Origin: Rufibacter sp. XAAS-G3-1
Lineage (GTDB): Bacteria; Bacteroidota; Bacteroidia; Cytophagales; Hymenobacteraceae
NCBI RefSeq assembly: GCF_013623775.1
Contig: NZ_JABFAM010000008.1
Location: 276,011-340,010, forward strand
Length of the DNA: 64,000 nt
Reading direction: 5' to 3'
Numbering within the stretch: the stretch's first letter is position 1; each line of letters opens with the position of its first letter. Below the pieces are notes generated by a model, which was not told the origin of the DNA, made no database searches, and saw only the letters and a list, made by a program, of their open reading frames with translations. The position numbers were made by a program, and so were the translations under genes. Positions 1-8,949 of this stretch are shown here, one piece after another.

Positions 1-624
1 TATTAGCATATGATTATCCAGCAGCTGCTCCTTTTTATTATACACATAACCATATTTTTCTGCAATCTTTGAAATATATGGACCTATAATAAATTCTTTA
101 CTTAGCTGAGTACCATCCTCTCCGATGAAATGTTTATCAATGTAAAAATCTAAGCACTCTTTTATATATGAGTTCCCTTTTGAGCTGCCCATGATTGCTG
201 CTTGTATGTTTAAACCATAGATGTAATCGTTTTTGTTGATTGGTTGATAGTATTTGTTTAGTTTGTTTTTTTCAGTGTCATTAAAATTATCAGGATGAAT
301 TTCATGTGATGTAAAAAAATTATAAACTAGAAATTTGTCGAACCTTTTGAAAACCTTTACATCAGAATCAAGGTATATTCCACCTTCATGAAAAAGAGCA
401 TATAGTCGTATGTAATCAGCTACAAAGGCCCACTTCTTTGCTTTGTATGCTTCTTTAACAAAAGGAACTGACTCAAAATCGAAGCTCGTCGAGTCCCAGA
501 GCCTAAGTTTGTAATCGGGCATAAGTTCCTTCCATGAATCGATGCATTGAGTTAAAAAAGCAGGAATCTCCTCTCCGCTAAACCAGCAATAATGAATAAT
601 TTTAGGTATTTTATTTTCTGCCAT
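1..624 (-). CDS. Glycosyltransferase, GT32-like sugar-binding DXD type (C-terminus outside window)
   Basis: The reading frame is open from an ATG at 624 to the window edge, giving 208 codons without the C-terminus. The N-terminus has the IPKIIHYCWF opening typical of capsular polysaccharide and mannosyl-type transferases with a DXD sugar-binding domain. The metal-binding DXD motif is visible as GGIYLDSDV near residue 80, preceded by ADYIRLYALFHEGG. Such enzymes move a sugar from a nucleotide donor to a lipid-linked glycan on the cytoplasmic face of the inner membrane. It lies 56 bases downstream of an acyltransferase gene on the same strand and is the most distal visible gene of the capsule operon. 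Base use is AT-rich, like its neighbours. Acceptor and donor cannot be read from the sequence. Confidence 0.85.
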   Translation of the reverse strand, partial: MAENKIPKIIHYCWFSGEEIPAFLTQCIDSWKELMPDYKLRLWDSTSFDFESVPFVKEAYKAKKWAFVADYIRLYALFHEGGIYLDSDVKVFKRFDKFLVYNFFTSHEIHPDNFNDTEKNKLNKYYQPINKNDYIYGLNIQAAIMGSSKGNSYIKECLDFYIDKHFIGEDGTQLSKEFIIGPYISKIAEKYGYVYNKKEQLLDNHMLI

Positions 625-680
625 TTTAAATTAAAGCTTAAAGAAAATGAATTTAATTGATTATTTATACTTGCTTGCAA

Positions 681-1271
681 TTACAATGTAAATCTTTTCC
701 TATCGCCGATTTTTTTTGCAGGAATCCCAGCCCAAATTTCATATGCAGGAACAGATTTATTAACAACTGCACCTGCTCCAATGATACATCCTTTGCCTAA
801 ATGTACACCAATCAATATTTTACATCCAGTTCCTATCCATACATCTTCTTCTAAAATAATTTTTTTAGTTTCAACTGTTTGCAACGATATAAACTGGTCT
901 TTTGCAAAAGTATGAGAGGAGTCAACAAACACAGTTGAACTTGCAATCATACAATTATTACCTACTTTGATTGAATTGCAACAATTGAACTCTGTATTTC
1001 GTCCTATAAATACGTTGTCTCCAATATGAATTTTATTGAGTTCGTTGAAAGGGCTTTGAACCCAGAATGTAACGTTTTTTTGAATAGTGCAGTTACTTCC
1101 AATTTCTGTATTTCCTGGCCATTCAATATTAATGCTATCCATTATAGTTTTTGCTCCAATTTTCATCCCTAATAATCTATAGAGAAATACCCGAAACTTT
1201 CCCTGATTAACCCATATTTTAATTCGTAGCCTTGATGCAAGGTTATGAGAGACATTCATTTGTATATTCAA
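681..1271 (-). CDS. Hexapeptide-repeat O-acyltransferase (LbH fold), capsule locus
   Basis: This 196-residue protein has the repeating [LIV]-G-x4 hexapeptide pattern of left-handed beta-helix acyltransferases, for example IGDNVFIGRNTEF, VWIGTGCKILIGVHLGKG and IGAGAVVNKSVP, ending in WAGIPAKKIG, the usual C-terminal signature of the NodL/WbbJ/maltose-acetyltransferase group. It probably transfers an acetyl group from acetyl-CoA to a sugar hydroxyl of the capsular repeat unit in the cytoplasm. The size fits the family. A second Met at residue 5 is an alternative start. The gene is 25 bases downstream of a second acyltransferase, so the two are probably co-transcribed. The two proteins are related in fold but not near-identical, so they likely modify different positions. 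Confidence 0.85.
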   Translation of the reverse strand: MNIQMNVSHNLASRLRIKIWVNQGKFRVFLYRLLGMKIGAKTIMDSINIEWPGNTEIGSNCTIQKNVTFWVQSPFNELNKIHIGDNVFIGRNTEFNCCNSIKVGNNCMIASSTVFVDSSHTFAKDQFISLQTVETKKIILEEDVWIGTGCKILIGVHLGKGCIIGAGAVVNKSVPAYEIWAGIPAKKIGDRKRFTL

Positions 1272-1296
1272 TTATGGCAATAATTAAAACATGTTT

Positions 1297-1836
1297 TCAT
1301 TGAAAAAGCCTTTGGTATGTAGCTTGATAATCAAAGCTAGGATTGATTCGAACTTTGATTACTCTTGCTGGTACTCCAGCTACCACAGTATTTTCTTCAA
1401 CATTTCTAGTAACAATAGCGCCTGAAGCAATAACAGATCCTTTCTTGATAGTTACTCCTGGCATAATCATAGCCCTAGTTCCAATCCATACAAAATCTTC
1501 TATTACAACAGTTTTGAGCCTGCCATTCATATTATTTTCCATATCGTGATCGGCTGTTAGTATAATCACTTCACTCGATATTGAAACATTGTTACCTATA
1601 AACACTTTGCCTCTTGGATCAATTCTGCATTTTGAGTTAACAACAGAGTTATTACCTATTGATAGATGTTGAGTGCAATCAAAAGTACAATCCATAAATA
1701 TATTGCTGTTCATACCAATTCTAAACTTCATTATATTTTGATAAAACCAAAGCCTTATGTAATGACTAGGGATAGATGATACCCACCTGTTGGCTATATA
1801 GAGCCTCAATTCTGATATATGGCTTTTAAGATTCAT
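1297..1836 (-). CDS. Hexapeptide-repeat O-acyltransferase, second copy
   Basis: The 179-residue product shows left-handed beta-helix repeats ([26 protein letters not shown]) and the ending [28 protein letters not shown]...[10 protein letters not shown] shared by colanic-acid and galactoside type acetyltransferases. The TADHDM segment contains the conserved catalytic-type His found in the loop of this family. It is expected to acetylate a capsular sugar using acetyl-CoA. It lies between the flippase gene (68 bases upstream) and the first acyltransferase, all on the minus strand with short gaps, consistent with one operon. AT-rich codon use matches the rest of the locus. Confidence 0.85.
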   Translation of the reverse strand: MNLKSHISELRLYIANRWVSSIPSHYIRLWFYQNIMKFRIGMNSNIFMDCTFDCTQHLSIGNNSVVNSKCRIDPRGKVFIGNNVSISSEVIILTADHDMENNMNGRLKTVVIEDFVWIGTRAMIMPGVTIKKGSVIASGAIVTRNVEENTVVAGVPARVIKVRINPSFDYQATYQRLFQ

Positions 1837-1904
1837 CTAGTTGCTAGTTGTCAAATCTTTCTTCATAAACTCATGTTTAATTTGTTTATAAGTTATTAAT
1901 ATTA

Positions 1905-3194
1905 TTAATCTTTAATTATCGATTTTAATTTTAAAATTACAAATATAGAATGCATCAATAATTCACTTGTTGCAATAATAATATTGAATATTAGAATACC
2001 TGAAAGTGTAGATATGTCAATCGTAAAAATTAATATAGAAACTGACAATAAGCTTATTGGAATAGAGACAATAGGATTAATAATCCACCCTTTGCTTATA
2101 TAAAGAGAGAATATGCCTCCTGCTGTCATACTTATGCTTGTGCCAATAATATAAAAAACTATTTCGCTTTCTAAGTTTGAATAACTTTCACCTAAAATCC
2201 ATAGAATTTCTTTTGGAAATAACCACGTAAATAGAATAATAACTAAAAAGAAGGCTATTGTGCCTGCTGTAATTTGAGTGTAACGGGTTAATAAAATGTT
2301 AGATTCATTAGGTAGCCGTGCGAATCTGGGTGTTACCAAAGTATTGAAAACAATAGTAAATATACTAAGTACCATAGCCAGTCTGCCTAGTGCTCCTATT
2401 TGTGCAACCGAGGAAGTTGTGCCAAATACTGAAATAAGCCATATTGTTATTTGACCTGATAGGCAATAATAGACTGAGCCAGGTAATATTTTTTTTACAA
2501 CAGAAATTATTTTATCTCTAACCCCAGGTTCAGTTCTTTGATGCAGGTTCGTGTACCCTGTTATAGCTTTTCGTATTCGTATGTTTGTCCATAACTGAGG
2601 GATGCCTGCGGCTAGTAGTACAACAAAAGCCCATGGGCTAATAAACAGTAATACAGAAACAAAGATCAAACGAAGGAGATTTGAACCTATTTGTATCTTT
2701 TGTAACTTAACTATGTCTTGTGTAAGCTTTGCTGGTATTTCCAGCAAAGCTCCGGAAAGAGTAAGGAAGTATATGGGGATAATTGAAATGACTATTGCAC
2801 ATGACATAAGCCATGTGCTACCATGATGTAATAGCAGGTATAGCATTATCGGTATTGCGATAATAAGAGAAAAGAATGAGAACTTATTCCTCAATTCCAT
2901 GCCCGTAACCATAACGGCGCCCAATTTGTCTTTATCTTGCCATACTTTGCTTCCTTCAGATATTAACCCCGTAACAATACCTCCGTTTGTAAGCACTAGC
3001 ATAGTGCCTAACATGGTGTTTGCTATAGTATATAAGGCATACTCCGTTGTTGAAAGCATTCTTATAATTAAGATCCCACTAAGAAATCCAACTGCTTGGA
3101 CCAGTATTTGAGATGAGCCAGTGATAGCTATAATCTTACCCCATTCAAATACTCTTTTGTATTTTGTTTGATAAGTTAGATTTTGAGTAGTCAC
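1905..3194 (-). CDS. Wzx-type polysaccharide flippase (MOP superfamily)
   Basis: A 429-residue, strongly hydrophobic protein with about twelve membrane spans, beginning with a cytoplasmic stretch and then a span rich in G and I (AITGSSQILVQAVGFLSGILI), the pattern at the start of polysaccharide biosynthesis/O-antigen flippases. It should move the undecaprenyl-linked repeat unit from the cytoplasmic to the periplasmic leaflet of the inner membrane. It lies 42 bases downstream of the Wzc-like kinase gene in the capsule operon. No Wzy polymerase is visible here; it would be expected further left, outside the window. Assignment to the MOP superfamily rests on topology and context, since flippases diverge strongly. 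Confidence 0.8.
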   Translation of the reverse strand: MTTQNLTYQTKYKRVFEWGKIIAITGSSQILVQAVGFLSGILIIRMLSTTEYALYTIANTMLGTMLVLTNGGIVTGLISEGSKVWQDKDKLGAVMVTGMELRNKFSFFSLIIAIPIMLYLLLHHGSTWLMSCAIVISIIPIYFLTLSGALLEIPAKLTQDIVKLQKIQIGSNLLRLIFVSVLLFISPWAFVVLLAAGIPQLWTNIRIRKAITGYTNLHQRTEPGVRDKIISVVKKILPGSVYYCLSGQITIWLISVFGTTSSVAQIGALGRLAMVLSIFTIVFNTLVTPRFARLPNESNILLTRYTQITAGTIAFFLVIILFTWLFPKEILWILGESYSNLESEIVFYIIGTSISMTAGGIFSLYISKGWIINPIVSIPISLLSVSILIFTIDISTLSGILIFNIIIATSELLMHSIFVILKLKSIIKD

Positions 3195-3236
3195 TTTTAT
3201 TTTAGATAATGAAGCTGTCTGATTTAAAGTATAATT

Positions 3237-5561
3237 TTAGTTACTTTTTAATAAGTTAAATAGAGACCTTTTAGGCTTGTTTTCAGCATAGCCATACCCA
3301 TACCCGTACTTATTATTTAATTTTGCATCATTCAAGACAATCATTGGTTGATTGAATTTTCTATTTACATAAATGTCATCTATTATATTTATCTGTTCTG
3401 ATAGAGTATAATTATACCTTGCCAAATATATTAATGAATTAATATGAGGTGCTAAGCTAAAAGAGTCTGCAACTTGACCTACTGGTGCGGTATCAACTAT
3501 AATATAATCAAAATTTGCTACTAAAACCTTGAACAAATGATTTACGCGAGGGCTTAACATAAGCTCATATGGATTTGGTGGAATAGTGCCTGCACCTATT
3601 GCATATAAGTTGGGGTCAATGGTGGAAGTTTGTACAATATCATCTAAATTAAGGAAATCAGATGCTAAATAATTGCTTAACCCATTCCCTCCTACTAAAT
3701 CCATACTTTGTAAGACCCCTGGCTTGCGTAAATCAAAATCAATAATGACTGTTCTTTTTCCTGTGGCAGCTAAGGCAACTCCTAAGTTTATACTAAAGAA
3801 AGTCTTTCCTTCTCCACTCATACTTGAAGTAACCATCATTACTTTGTTTTCCTTACCCGCATTGGTGAATTGCAAATTTGTTATAATGAGTCTGAACATT
3901 TCTGCAAGGGGAGTTCTTTTTTTATTTTCTATAATTAGTGATTTACCTCCTCGACTATGCGCCACTTCTCCTAAAATGGGAGTGGGTGTTATGTTTTTTA
4001 CTTCATCTAAGCTTTGTATCTTGTTGTTCAATAAGTTTTTTACGTATATAAACGTAAATGGTATGAACAGCCCAACTAATAAGTAATATAGGTAAGTGTT
4101 GATTATATTGGGAGATACGGGGCCTGTAAAAGTTGGTGGATCTATAACTCTACTGTTTGAAACAGAAGCAGCTAATGATAGTGCTGATTCTTCCCTTTTT
4201 TTAAGTAAGTATAAATAAAGCTCCTGTTTAATTTCCTGTTGCCGTGTGATTTCGATTAATTGTCTTTCTACAACTGGTACTTGTTTTATCTTGGAATTAA
4301 ATTGAACAGAATTTAATTGTAAATTCCTTTTAGATATAGTTAATGAATTATTGATATTGCGTAAGTTTTCAAGAATATTTCTTCTTAAATTTATAAGTTG
4401 ATTATTTAAATTTTGTACTAAAGGGTTATCAACACTGTTGCTTCTTAATAAGTTTTCCCGTTCGATTTGCATTTGATTGAATCGATTAATTAGGTTAACC
4501 AATGTTGGATCTGATATGCTTAATGAGCTAGGGACTAATCCATATTGGGTGCCTTGCTTACTTAGGTATTTTTCTATAGAGGCTAAAACGTCTTGTTGAA
4601 TACTTAATTCTGATAACTGTTTATTGTAATTACTTGACTCGGTTATAAATTGCTGCGCCTGAGAGCTAACATCGGTTAATTTATTTTGGCGCTTATATTC
4701 TTCCACATTTTTTTCTACCGTAGAAAGTTCTGTTGTGAGGTATTTTAGTCGTTCGTCAATAAAGTCTACAGTATTTGCAGCTACTTGGTTTTTGTCATTT
4801 ACTACATCATTGTTATAAACTTGAACAAATTTATTGAGGATATCAATCCCTTTTTGAGGTACCGCATCAGTTATGCTCAATATTATTGCGCTAGCCTTAT
4901 TGTTATACAAACCTACATTTAACCTTTGTGAATATAGGTTTGCAAGATTGCTTGAATGTTGAAATTTAATCAATACAGGTTTGTTTTCTTTCGTAGCGAA
5001 AACTCCAGCTGTTGCTACAACTGTAAATGTTCCATAGGGCTTCTTTATTTGATTTCCAAAATTATGAATTGTTTTTTGTCCCTTGTTATCATTTTCTTCA
5101 ATTTCAAATTGATTATTGTTTTTAATATGTATTATTAAATTTATATTGTAAGCAGACTCTTCTAAGTTGTTGATAATAATATTAATAGGTAACTCATTTC
5201 CATATATTTCTTGATCGCGGACTTCTCCTTTGATATAGTAAGTTGTTTTCAAATCAAGAGCATTTATGGCTTTCTCTAATAAGCTATTGGATTTTAATAA
5301 AACTAGTTCGTTGTCTATACTTTTAGTTGATTTAAACATTTCTAAATCACTGAAAGCAGCGCTCTCTGTGATACCTGTTCCATTATTTTCATCTTTAATT
5401 AATAATGTTGTGCTTATGCGATATAGTGGTGTGCTATAGCGTATATATAAATATGCTGCTGCTAAACTAAGGATTACGCCTACCGCAAATAAATACCAAT
5501 ATCGGGTGTAGGTGGTTAATATTTTTTTTAAATCCTTTTGCTCAACCTTATTTTGGTACAT
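3237..5561 (-). CDS. Wzc-like polysaccharide co-polymerase / bacterial tyrosine kinase
   Basis: 774 residues. An N-terminal Wzz-type chain-length domain is flanked by membrane spans near residues 20-43 and 490-512, with a long periplasmic coiled-coil region between. The C-terminal cytoplasmic BY-kinase has Walker A (SSMSGEGKT, about 579-587), Walker A' (IIDFDLRKPG, about 606-615) and Walker B (IIVDTAPVG, about 687-695). The protein ends with a tyrosine-rich tail (KYGYGYGY, about 751-758), the autophosphorylation site of this family. Kinase and chain-length domains are fused as in Proteobacteria and many Bacteroidota. It sits 36 bases downstream of the export lipoprotein gene, its usual partner, and together they control polymer length and export across the envelope. 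Confidence 0.93.
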   Translation of the reverse strand: MYQNKVEQKDLKKILTTYTRYWYLFAVGVILSLAAAYLYIRYSTPLYRISTTLLIKDENNGTGITESAAFSDLEMFKSTKSIDNELVLLKSNSLLEKAINALDLKTTYYIKGEVRDQEIYGNELPINIIINNLEESAYNINLIIHIKNNNQFEIEENDNKGQKTIHNFGNQIKKPYGTFTVVATAGVFATKENKPVLIKFQHSSNLANLYSQRLNVGLYNNKASAIILSITDAVPQKGIDILNKFVQVYNNDVVNDKNQVAANTVDFIDERLKYLTTELSTVEKNVEEYKRQNKLTDVSSQAQQFITESSNYNKQLSELSIQQDVLASIEKYLSKQGTQYGLVPSSLSISDPTLVNLINRFNQMQIERENLLRSNSVDNPLVQNLNNQLINLRRNILENLRNINNSLTISKRNLQLNSVQFNSKIKQVPVVERQLIEITRQQEIKQELYLYLLKKREESALSLAASVSNSRVIDPPTFTGPVSPNIINTYLYYLLVGLFIPFTFIYVKNLLNNKIQSLDEVKNITPTPILGEVAHSRGGKSLIIENKKRTPLAEMFRLIITNLQFTNAGKENKVMMVTSSMSGEGKTFFSINLGVALAATGKRTVIIDFDLRKPGVLQSMDLVGGNGLSNYLASDFLNLDDIVQTSTIDPNLYAIGAGTIPPNPYELMLSPRVNHLFKVLVANFDYIIVDTAPVGQVADSFSLAPHINSLIYLARYNYTLSEQINIIDDIYVNRKFNQPMIVLNDAKLNNKYGYGYGYAENKPKRSLFNLLKSN

Positions 5562-5597
5562 AATAAATGCTTATGAAAATGTGTATAGTTAGATATT

Positions 5598-6371
5598 TTA
5601 AAAATTAGTTAAAATGATAGCCAACACAGAGATTAAAGATAGTGCAGCAGATATTCTGAATTGTGTGTTACTCCTTGATAAGCTTGTTTGAGCTGCTTTT
5701 GATTTGTCAGGTTCTATATATAAAATATCATTTTGCTGTAAATAAAAGTAGGGTGAGTCTAATATGTCTTTGTGATTAAGATTTAACTTAATCACACTCT
5801 TTATCCCTCCATTTTCCCTAATGAGGGAAATATTTTCTCTTTTTCCGTAAGGTGTTAAATCTCCAGCAAGTGCAAGTGCTTGAAATATATTGATCTTTTC
5901 TGCTTGCACTGTATAGGTTGAAGGTTTGTTGACTTCTCCTATGATTGATATGTTGAAATTCGAGAATTTGATGTTTACAATTGGGTTTTTTGTAAATTTC
6001 CCTATTTCACTTGTTAGTTTTTTATTTGCTTCTTGGGTTGTTAACCCGGCTAAATGTACTTGACCTATTACTGGAAAGTTAATAAACCCATTTGCATCAA
6101 TAATATATCCTTGGTTGTTATCGTTGCTTGTGCTTGTCGCTTTGCTTCCAATATTCATAACACCAGAGTTGAACAGTGTATTCGACTCTGGGCTCATGGT
6201 GCTTACAGTTATAGTAAGAATATCATCAGGCTGTATGCGGGGTATGATTCGGTTTTGTACTTCTGTTGTGTATTCATCCTTTTCAATATCACTAAGGTAA
6301 GTTAGATTCCTCTGTGAGCATGATATGATAAACAGTAAATTTAGAATGTAGATAATTTTTAATTTTGTCAT
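5598..6371 (-). CDS. Wza-type polysaccharide export lipoprotein
   Basis: The 257-residue protein starts with a lipoprotein signal (lipobox IISC, Cys18). A Poly_export domain begins near residue 47 (IQPDDILTITVS), an SLBB domain follows (ISIIGEVNKPSTYTVQ, about 152 onward), and a hydrophobic C-terminal helix (ISAALSLISVLAIIL) matches the outer-membrane helix of Wza. It would form the multimeric outer-membrane channel through which capsule polymer leaves the cell, working with the adjacent Wzc-like kinase. It is the first gene of the leftward operon, and about 400 bases of gene-free AT-rich DNA upstream should hold the promoter. Confidence 0.92.
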   Translation of the reverse strand: MTKLKIIYILNLLFIISCSQRNLTYLSDIEKDEYTTEVQNRIIPRIQPDDILTITVSTMSPESNTLFNSGVMNIGSKATSTSNDNNQGYIIDANGFINFPVIGQVHLAGLTTQEANKKLTSEIGKFTKNPIVNIKFSNFNISIIGEVNKPSTYTVQAEKINIFQALALAGDLTPYGKRENISLIRENGGIKSVIKLNLNHKDILDSPYFYLQQNDILYIEPDKSKAAQTSLSRSNTQFRISAALSLISVLAIILTNF

Positions 6372-6780
6372 TTGTTTTGTGTATTTATTATTTAATCATG
6401 AAGCACTTCATGTTTTACTTATAATTATAAGTTTTTGAACGCTTTGTATTGTTTCTTGAATCATCCGTTATGGTTAATGTGACTCTTTTCTTTGGTTTAT
6501 TTAGATATTAATATATTCCTCTATCTCTTTTGTTAGATTATACTTTCTCTATATCTTATAATTTTTTCTATGAGATGTATAAATATCATGCCATAACAAA
6601 TGTAACCTATTTTTGTTTAAATCGTAGCTAAATTTTCATTTAATTGTCTCAAAATGGGAATGAAGATCTATTTATGAGAAATATTCCAATGTAATTAGTG
6701 TATTCTAGTGTTTGCAGGGTGTATTCTGGGATTTTACACAAAAACTTATTGAAGGTGATAGTGGAGAAGCAAGTATAACA
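6372..6780. other. AT-rich leader/promoter region of the capsule operon
   Basis: No credible gene is seen. The sequence is AT-rich like the operon it precedes. A possible leftward -7 box lies at 6597-6604. A leader of this length would leave room for transcript-level control, but I see no specific attenuator. Confidence 0.5.
6597..6604 (-). promoter_or_regulatory. Possible -7 box for the capsule operon
   Basis: On the minus strand this reads TACATTTG, an exact fit to the Bacteroidota -7 consensus TAnnTTTG. I could not find a clear -33 TTG at the normal spacing, and it would imply a leader of about 220 bases, so it is only a candidate. Confidence 0.3.
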
Positions 6781-6815
6781 AAAAGCCCTTAAGAGGTGAT
6801 TCTTAAGGGCTTTTT
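6781..6815. terminator. Bidirectional intrinsic terminator next to tRNA-Arg
   Basis: Inverted arms AAAAGCCCTTAAG and CTTAAGGGCTTTT enclose an 8-base loop and have A or T runs at both ends. It follows the tRNA-Arg gene in the leftward direction and separates it from the capsule operon. Confidence 0.85.
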
Positions 6816-6821
6816 ATGAAC

Positions 6822-6898
6822 TGGTGGTCGCGTAGGGAGTCGAACCCCAAACCTTCTGATTCGTAGTCAGATGCTCTATCCAGTTGAGCTACGTGACC
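6822..6898 (-). tRNA. tRNA-Arg (anticodon ACG), CCA encoded
   Basis: Read on the minus strand the gene starts GGTCACGTAGCTC. It folds into a cloverleaf with D stem GCTC/GAGC, anticodon stem TCTGA/TCAGA around loop CTACGAA (anticodon ACG), and a T arm with GGTTCGA. The acceptor stem has one A-C mismatch at position 5-68. The 3' CCA is encoded at 6824-6822. The 3' end faces the AT-rich capsule locus, the usual geometry of an island attachment site. Confidence 0.95.
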
Positions 6899-6975
6899 AG
6901 TTATTTAGTGATGCAAAGGTAGAGGCTTTTCTGGTTCTGCGCAAGTACTAGCGTGAAAATTTCTGTAAAAAGTTT

Positions 6976-7671
6976 CTATCTGCTTCGCTGTAAGGCTTTT
7001 TTAATGGCCCGGTTCAGTAAAAAATAGATTCCTCCCAAAGAAATCACCACCAAAGCACTTAATAGAAGCTTCCCCGAGGTACCAGCGTTTGGATCTTTCA
7101 GAAGCGCGAGTAAGTCTTGGGCTTGGGTGCCCACCCAAAAAAAGAAGAGCGTTCGGGGCAACATGCCCAGCATACTAGCCAGTAAGAATTTGCCTCGGGG
7201 TACCTGTACCAAAGACAACACAAAGGTCATAAAGGCGAACGGTAACACAGGGGAGATGCGGGTGAGGATGATGAGGCTTAGGCTGTGTTCCCGCAGTTCA
7301 TCCATCACGCCTTCGGCTTTGGGGAACTGGTGCAGAAAGGCCGTCATTTTACCATGGTCAATGAGCCGGGCCACGGCGTAGCCCAATAAGGCGGCAGCTC
7401 CGTAGGAGATGACTACTCCTAAGAAGGCACTCCAGCCGAAAAAGAAACCGGTCGCCAGGGCCACGAAGGTAGTAGGAGTGATGGCGAACGCCATGGTGAG
7501 GGAAACTACCAGAAAGTAGAGGACTTGTTGTAGGGGCGAGAGCGATTCTAAAAATTCCTGGTTATGGTAAAGCCACAGGGCTAGGCCAGAACTGGCTAGA
7601 ACCGGAATGACCACCAGCAACAGGGAGTAAAGCAGCGTACCGGTATTTTGTTTCAGGAGTTTCTTCCACAT
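6976..7671 (-). CDS. TVP38/TMEM64-family membrane protein (SNARE-associated domain)
   Basis: A 231-residue protein with about six hydrophobic segments and the SNARE-associated/VTT domain seen in TVP38, TMEM64 and DedA relatives: a G- and A-rich segment TFVALATGFFFGWSAF, then LIILTRISPVLPFAFMTFVL with the conserved R-x-x-P-x-x-P pattern. Members of this superfamily sit in the inner membrane and some act as lipid scramblases or transporters; the substrate here is unknown. It is a single gene, divergent from the cystathionine enzyme gene across a 125-base spacer, and lies 77 bases from the tRNA-Arg gene. Confidence 0.88.
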   Translation of the reverse strand: MWKKLLKQNTGTLLYSLLLVVIPVLASSGLALWLYHNQEFLESLSPLQQVLYFLVVSLTMAFAITPTTFVALATGFFFGWSAFLGVVISYGAAALLGYAVARLIDHGKMTAFLHQFPKAEGVMDELREHSLSLIILTRISPVLPFAFMTFVLSLVQVPRGKFLLASMLGMLPRTLFFFWVGTQAQDLLALLKDPNAGTSGKLLLSALVVISLGGIYFLLNRAIKKALQRSR

Positions 7672-7796
7672 AAGCGCGTCTCAATATCGGGTATTTTCTG
7701 GAAAGTACGGGGAAAACGTACAAACCGCTTAAAGTAGATGGGGTAGAAAATGCCTTCCTTTTTCTAACTTGCACCCAGACCACCGTATAAGACACT

Positions 7797-8936
7797 ATGA
7801 AATTCGGAACCAAGACCATACACGCGGGCGTATCGCCAGACCCAACCACCGGGGCCATCATGACGCCCATTTACCAGACTTCCACCTACGTGCAGCGCTC
7901 CCCCGGTGACCACAACGGCTACGAGTATTCCCGAACCCACAACCCCACCCGTAGTGCGCTGCAAAGTGCCCTGGCCGCCCTGGAGAACGGGAAACATGGC
8001 TTGTGCTTCGCCTCGGGCATGGCCGCTACGGACTGCATCATCAAAATGCTGAAACCCGGCGACGAGGTGATTGCCACCAATGACTTGTACGGCGGCACAT
8101 ACCGCATCTTCACCAAGGTGTTTCAGGAGTACGGGATCAAGTTCCAGTTCGTGTCCATGGCCGATATCAGCACCATTGACCAGTATGTGACCGAGCGAAC
8201 CAAGATGGTCTGGGTAGAAACGCCTACCAATCCGCTGCTGAATATCATTGACATAAAAGGAACCGCCGAAATCTGCCGCAGACGCAACCTGCTGTTGGTG
8301 GTGGACAACACCTTCTCCACGCCGTATCTCCAGACGCCGCTGGATTTAGGGGCCGATATTGTCATGCACTCGCTTACCAAATACATGGCCGGTCACTCAG
8401 ACGTGGTGATGGGAGCCATTGTGGTACAGGACGATGAACTGGCCGAGCGTCTGGCTTTCCTGCAGAATGCCTGCGGCGGCACGCCTGGCCCGCAAGACTG
8501 CTTTCTGGTGCTTCGCGGCCTGAAGACGCTGCACGTGCGCATGCAACGCCACTGTGAGAACGGAAAAGTCATTGCCGAGTACCTGCGCCAGCACCCCAAA
8601 GTAGGGAAAGTATACTGGCCCGGCTTTGAGAACCACCTCAACCACCAGATTGCCCGTGATCAGATGCGCGACTTCGGGGGGATGATCTCCTTTGAGCTGA
8701 AAGGCGACCGGATGGAAGATGCCATCCAGGTACTGGAAAAACTTCATTACTTTGCCCTCGCCGAGTCGCTGGGCGGTGTAGAGTCGCTTTGCGGCCATCC
8801 GGCCACCATGACGCACGCCAGCATCCCGCAGGTAGAACGCCTCAAAGGCGGCCTCTCTGACTCGCTCATCCGCCTAAGCGTGGGCATTGAAGACGTGGAA
8901 GACCTGATGGCAGACCTGGAGCAGGCGATAGGATAA
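7797..8936 (+). CDS. Cystathionine gamma-synthase / gamma-lyase family PLP enzyme
   Basis: The 379-residue protein matches the Cys/Met-metabolism PLP family over its whole length. The N-terminus has the typical KTIHAG and TPIYQTSTY motifs, the phosphate-binding GYEYSRTHNPTR and FASGMAA follow, and the PLP-binding lysine lies in MHSLTKYMAGHSD (Lys195). The end SVGIEDVEDLMADL is also diagnostic. It forms or cleaves cystathionine in the cytoplasm, linking cysteine and homocysteine metabolism. By eye I cannot separate a synthase (metB) from a lyase. No methionine-pathway genes are adjacent. A canonical terminator sits about 600 bases downstream, beyond an inserted repeat element. Confidence 0.95.
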   Translation: MKFGTKTIHAGVSPDPTTGAIMTPIYQTSTYVQRSPGDHNGYEYSRTHNPTRSALQSALAALENGKHGLCFASGMAATDCIIKMLKPGDEVIATNDLYGGTYRIFTKVFQEYGIKFQFVSMADISTIDQYVTERTKMVWVETPTNPLLNIIDIKGTAEICRRRNLLLVVDNTFSTPYLQTPLDLGADIVMHSLTKYMAGHSDVVMGAIVVQDDELAERLAFLQNACGGTPGPQDCFLVLRGLKTLHVRMQRHCENGKVIAEYLRQHPKVGKVYWPGFENHLNHQIARDQMRDFGGMISFELKGDRMEDAIQVLEKLHYFALAESLGGVESLCGHPATMTHASIPQVERLKGGLSDSLIRLSVGIEDVEDLMADLEQAIG

Positions 8937-8949
8937 GGTGTTATTATAA

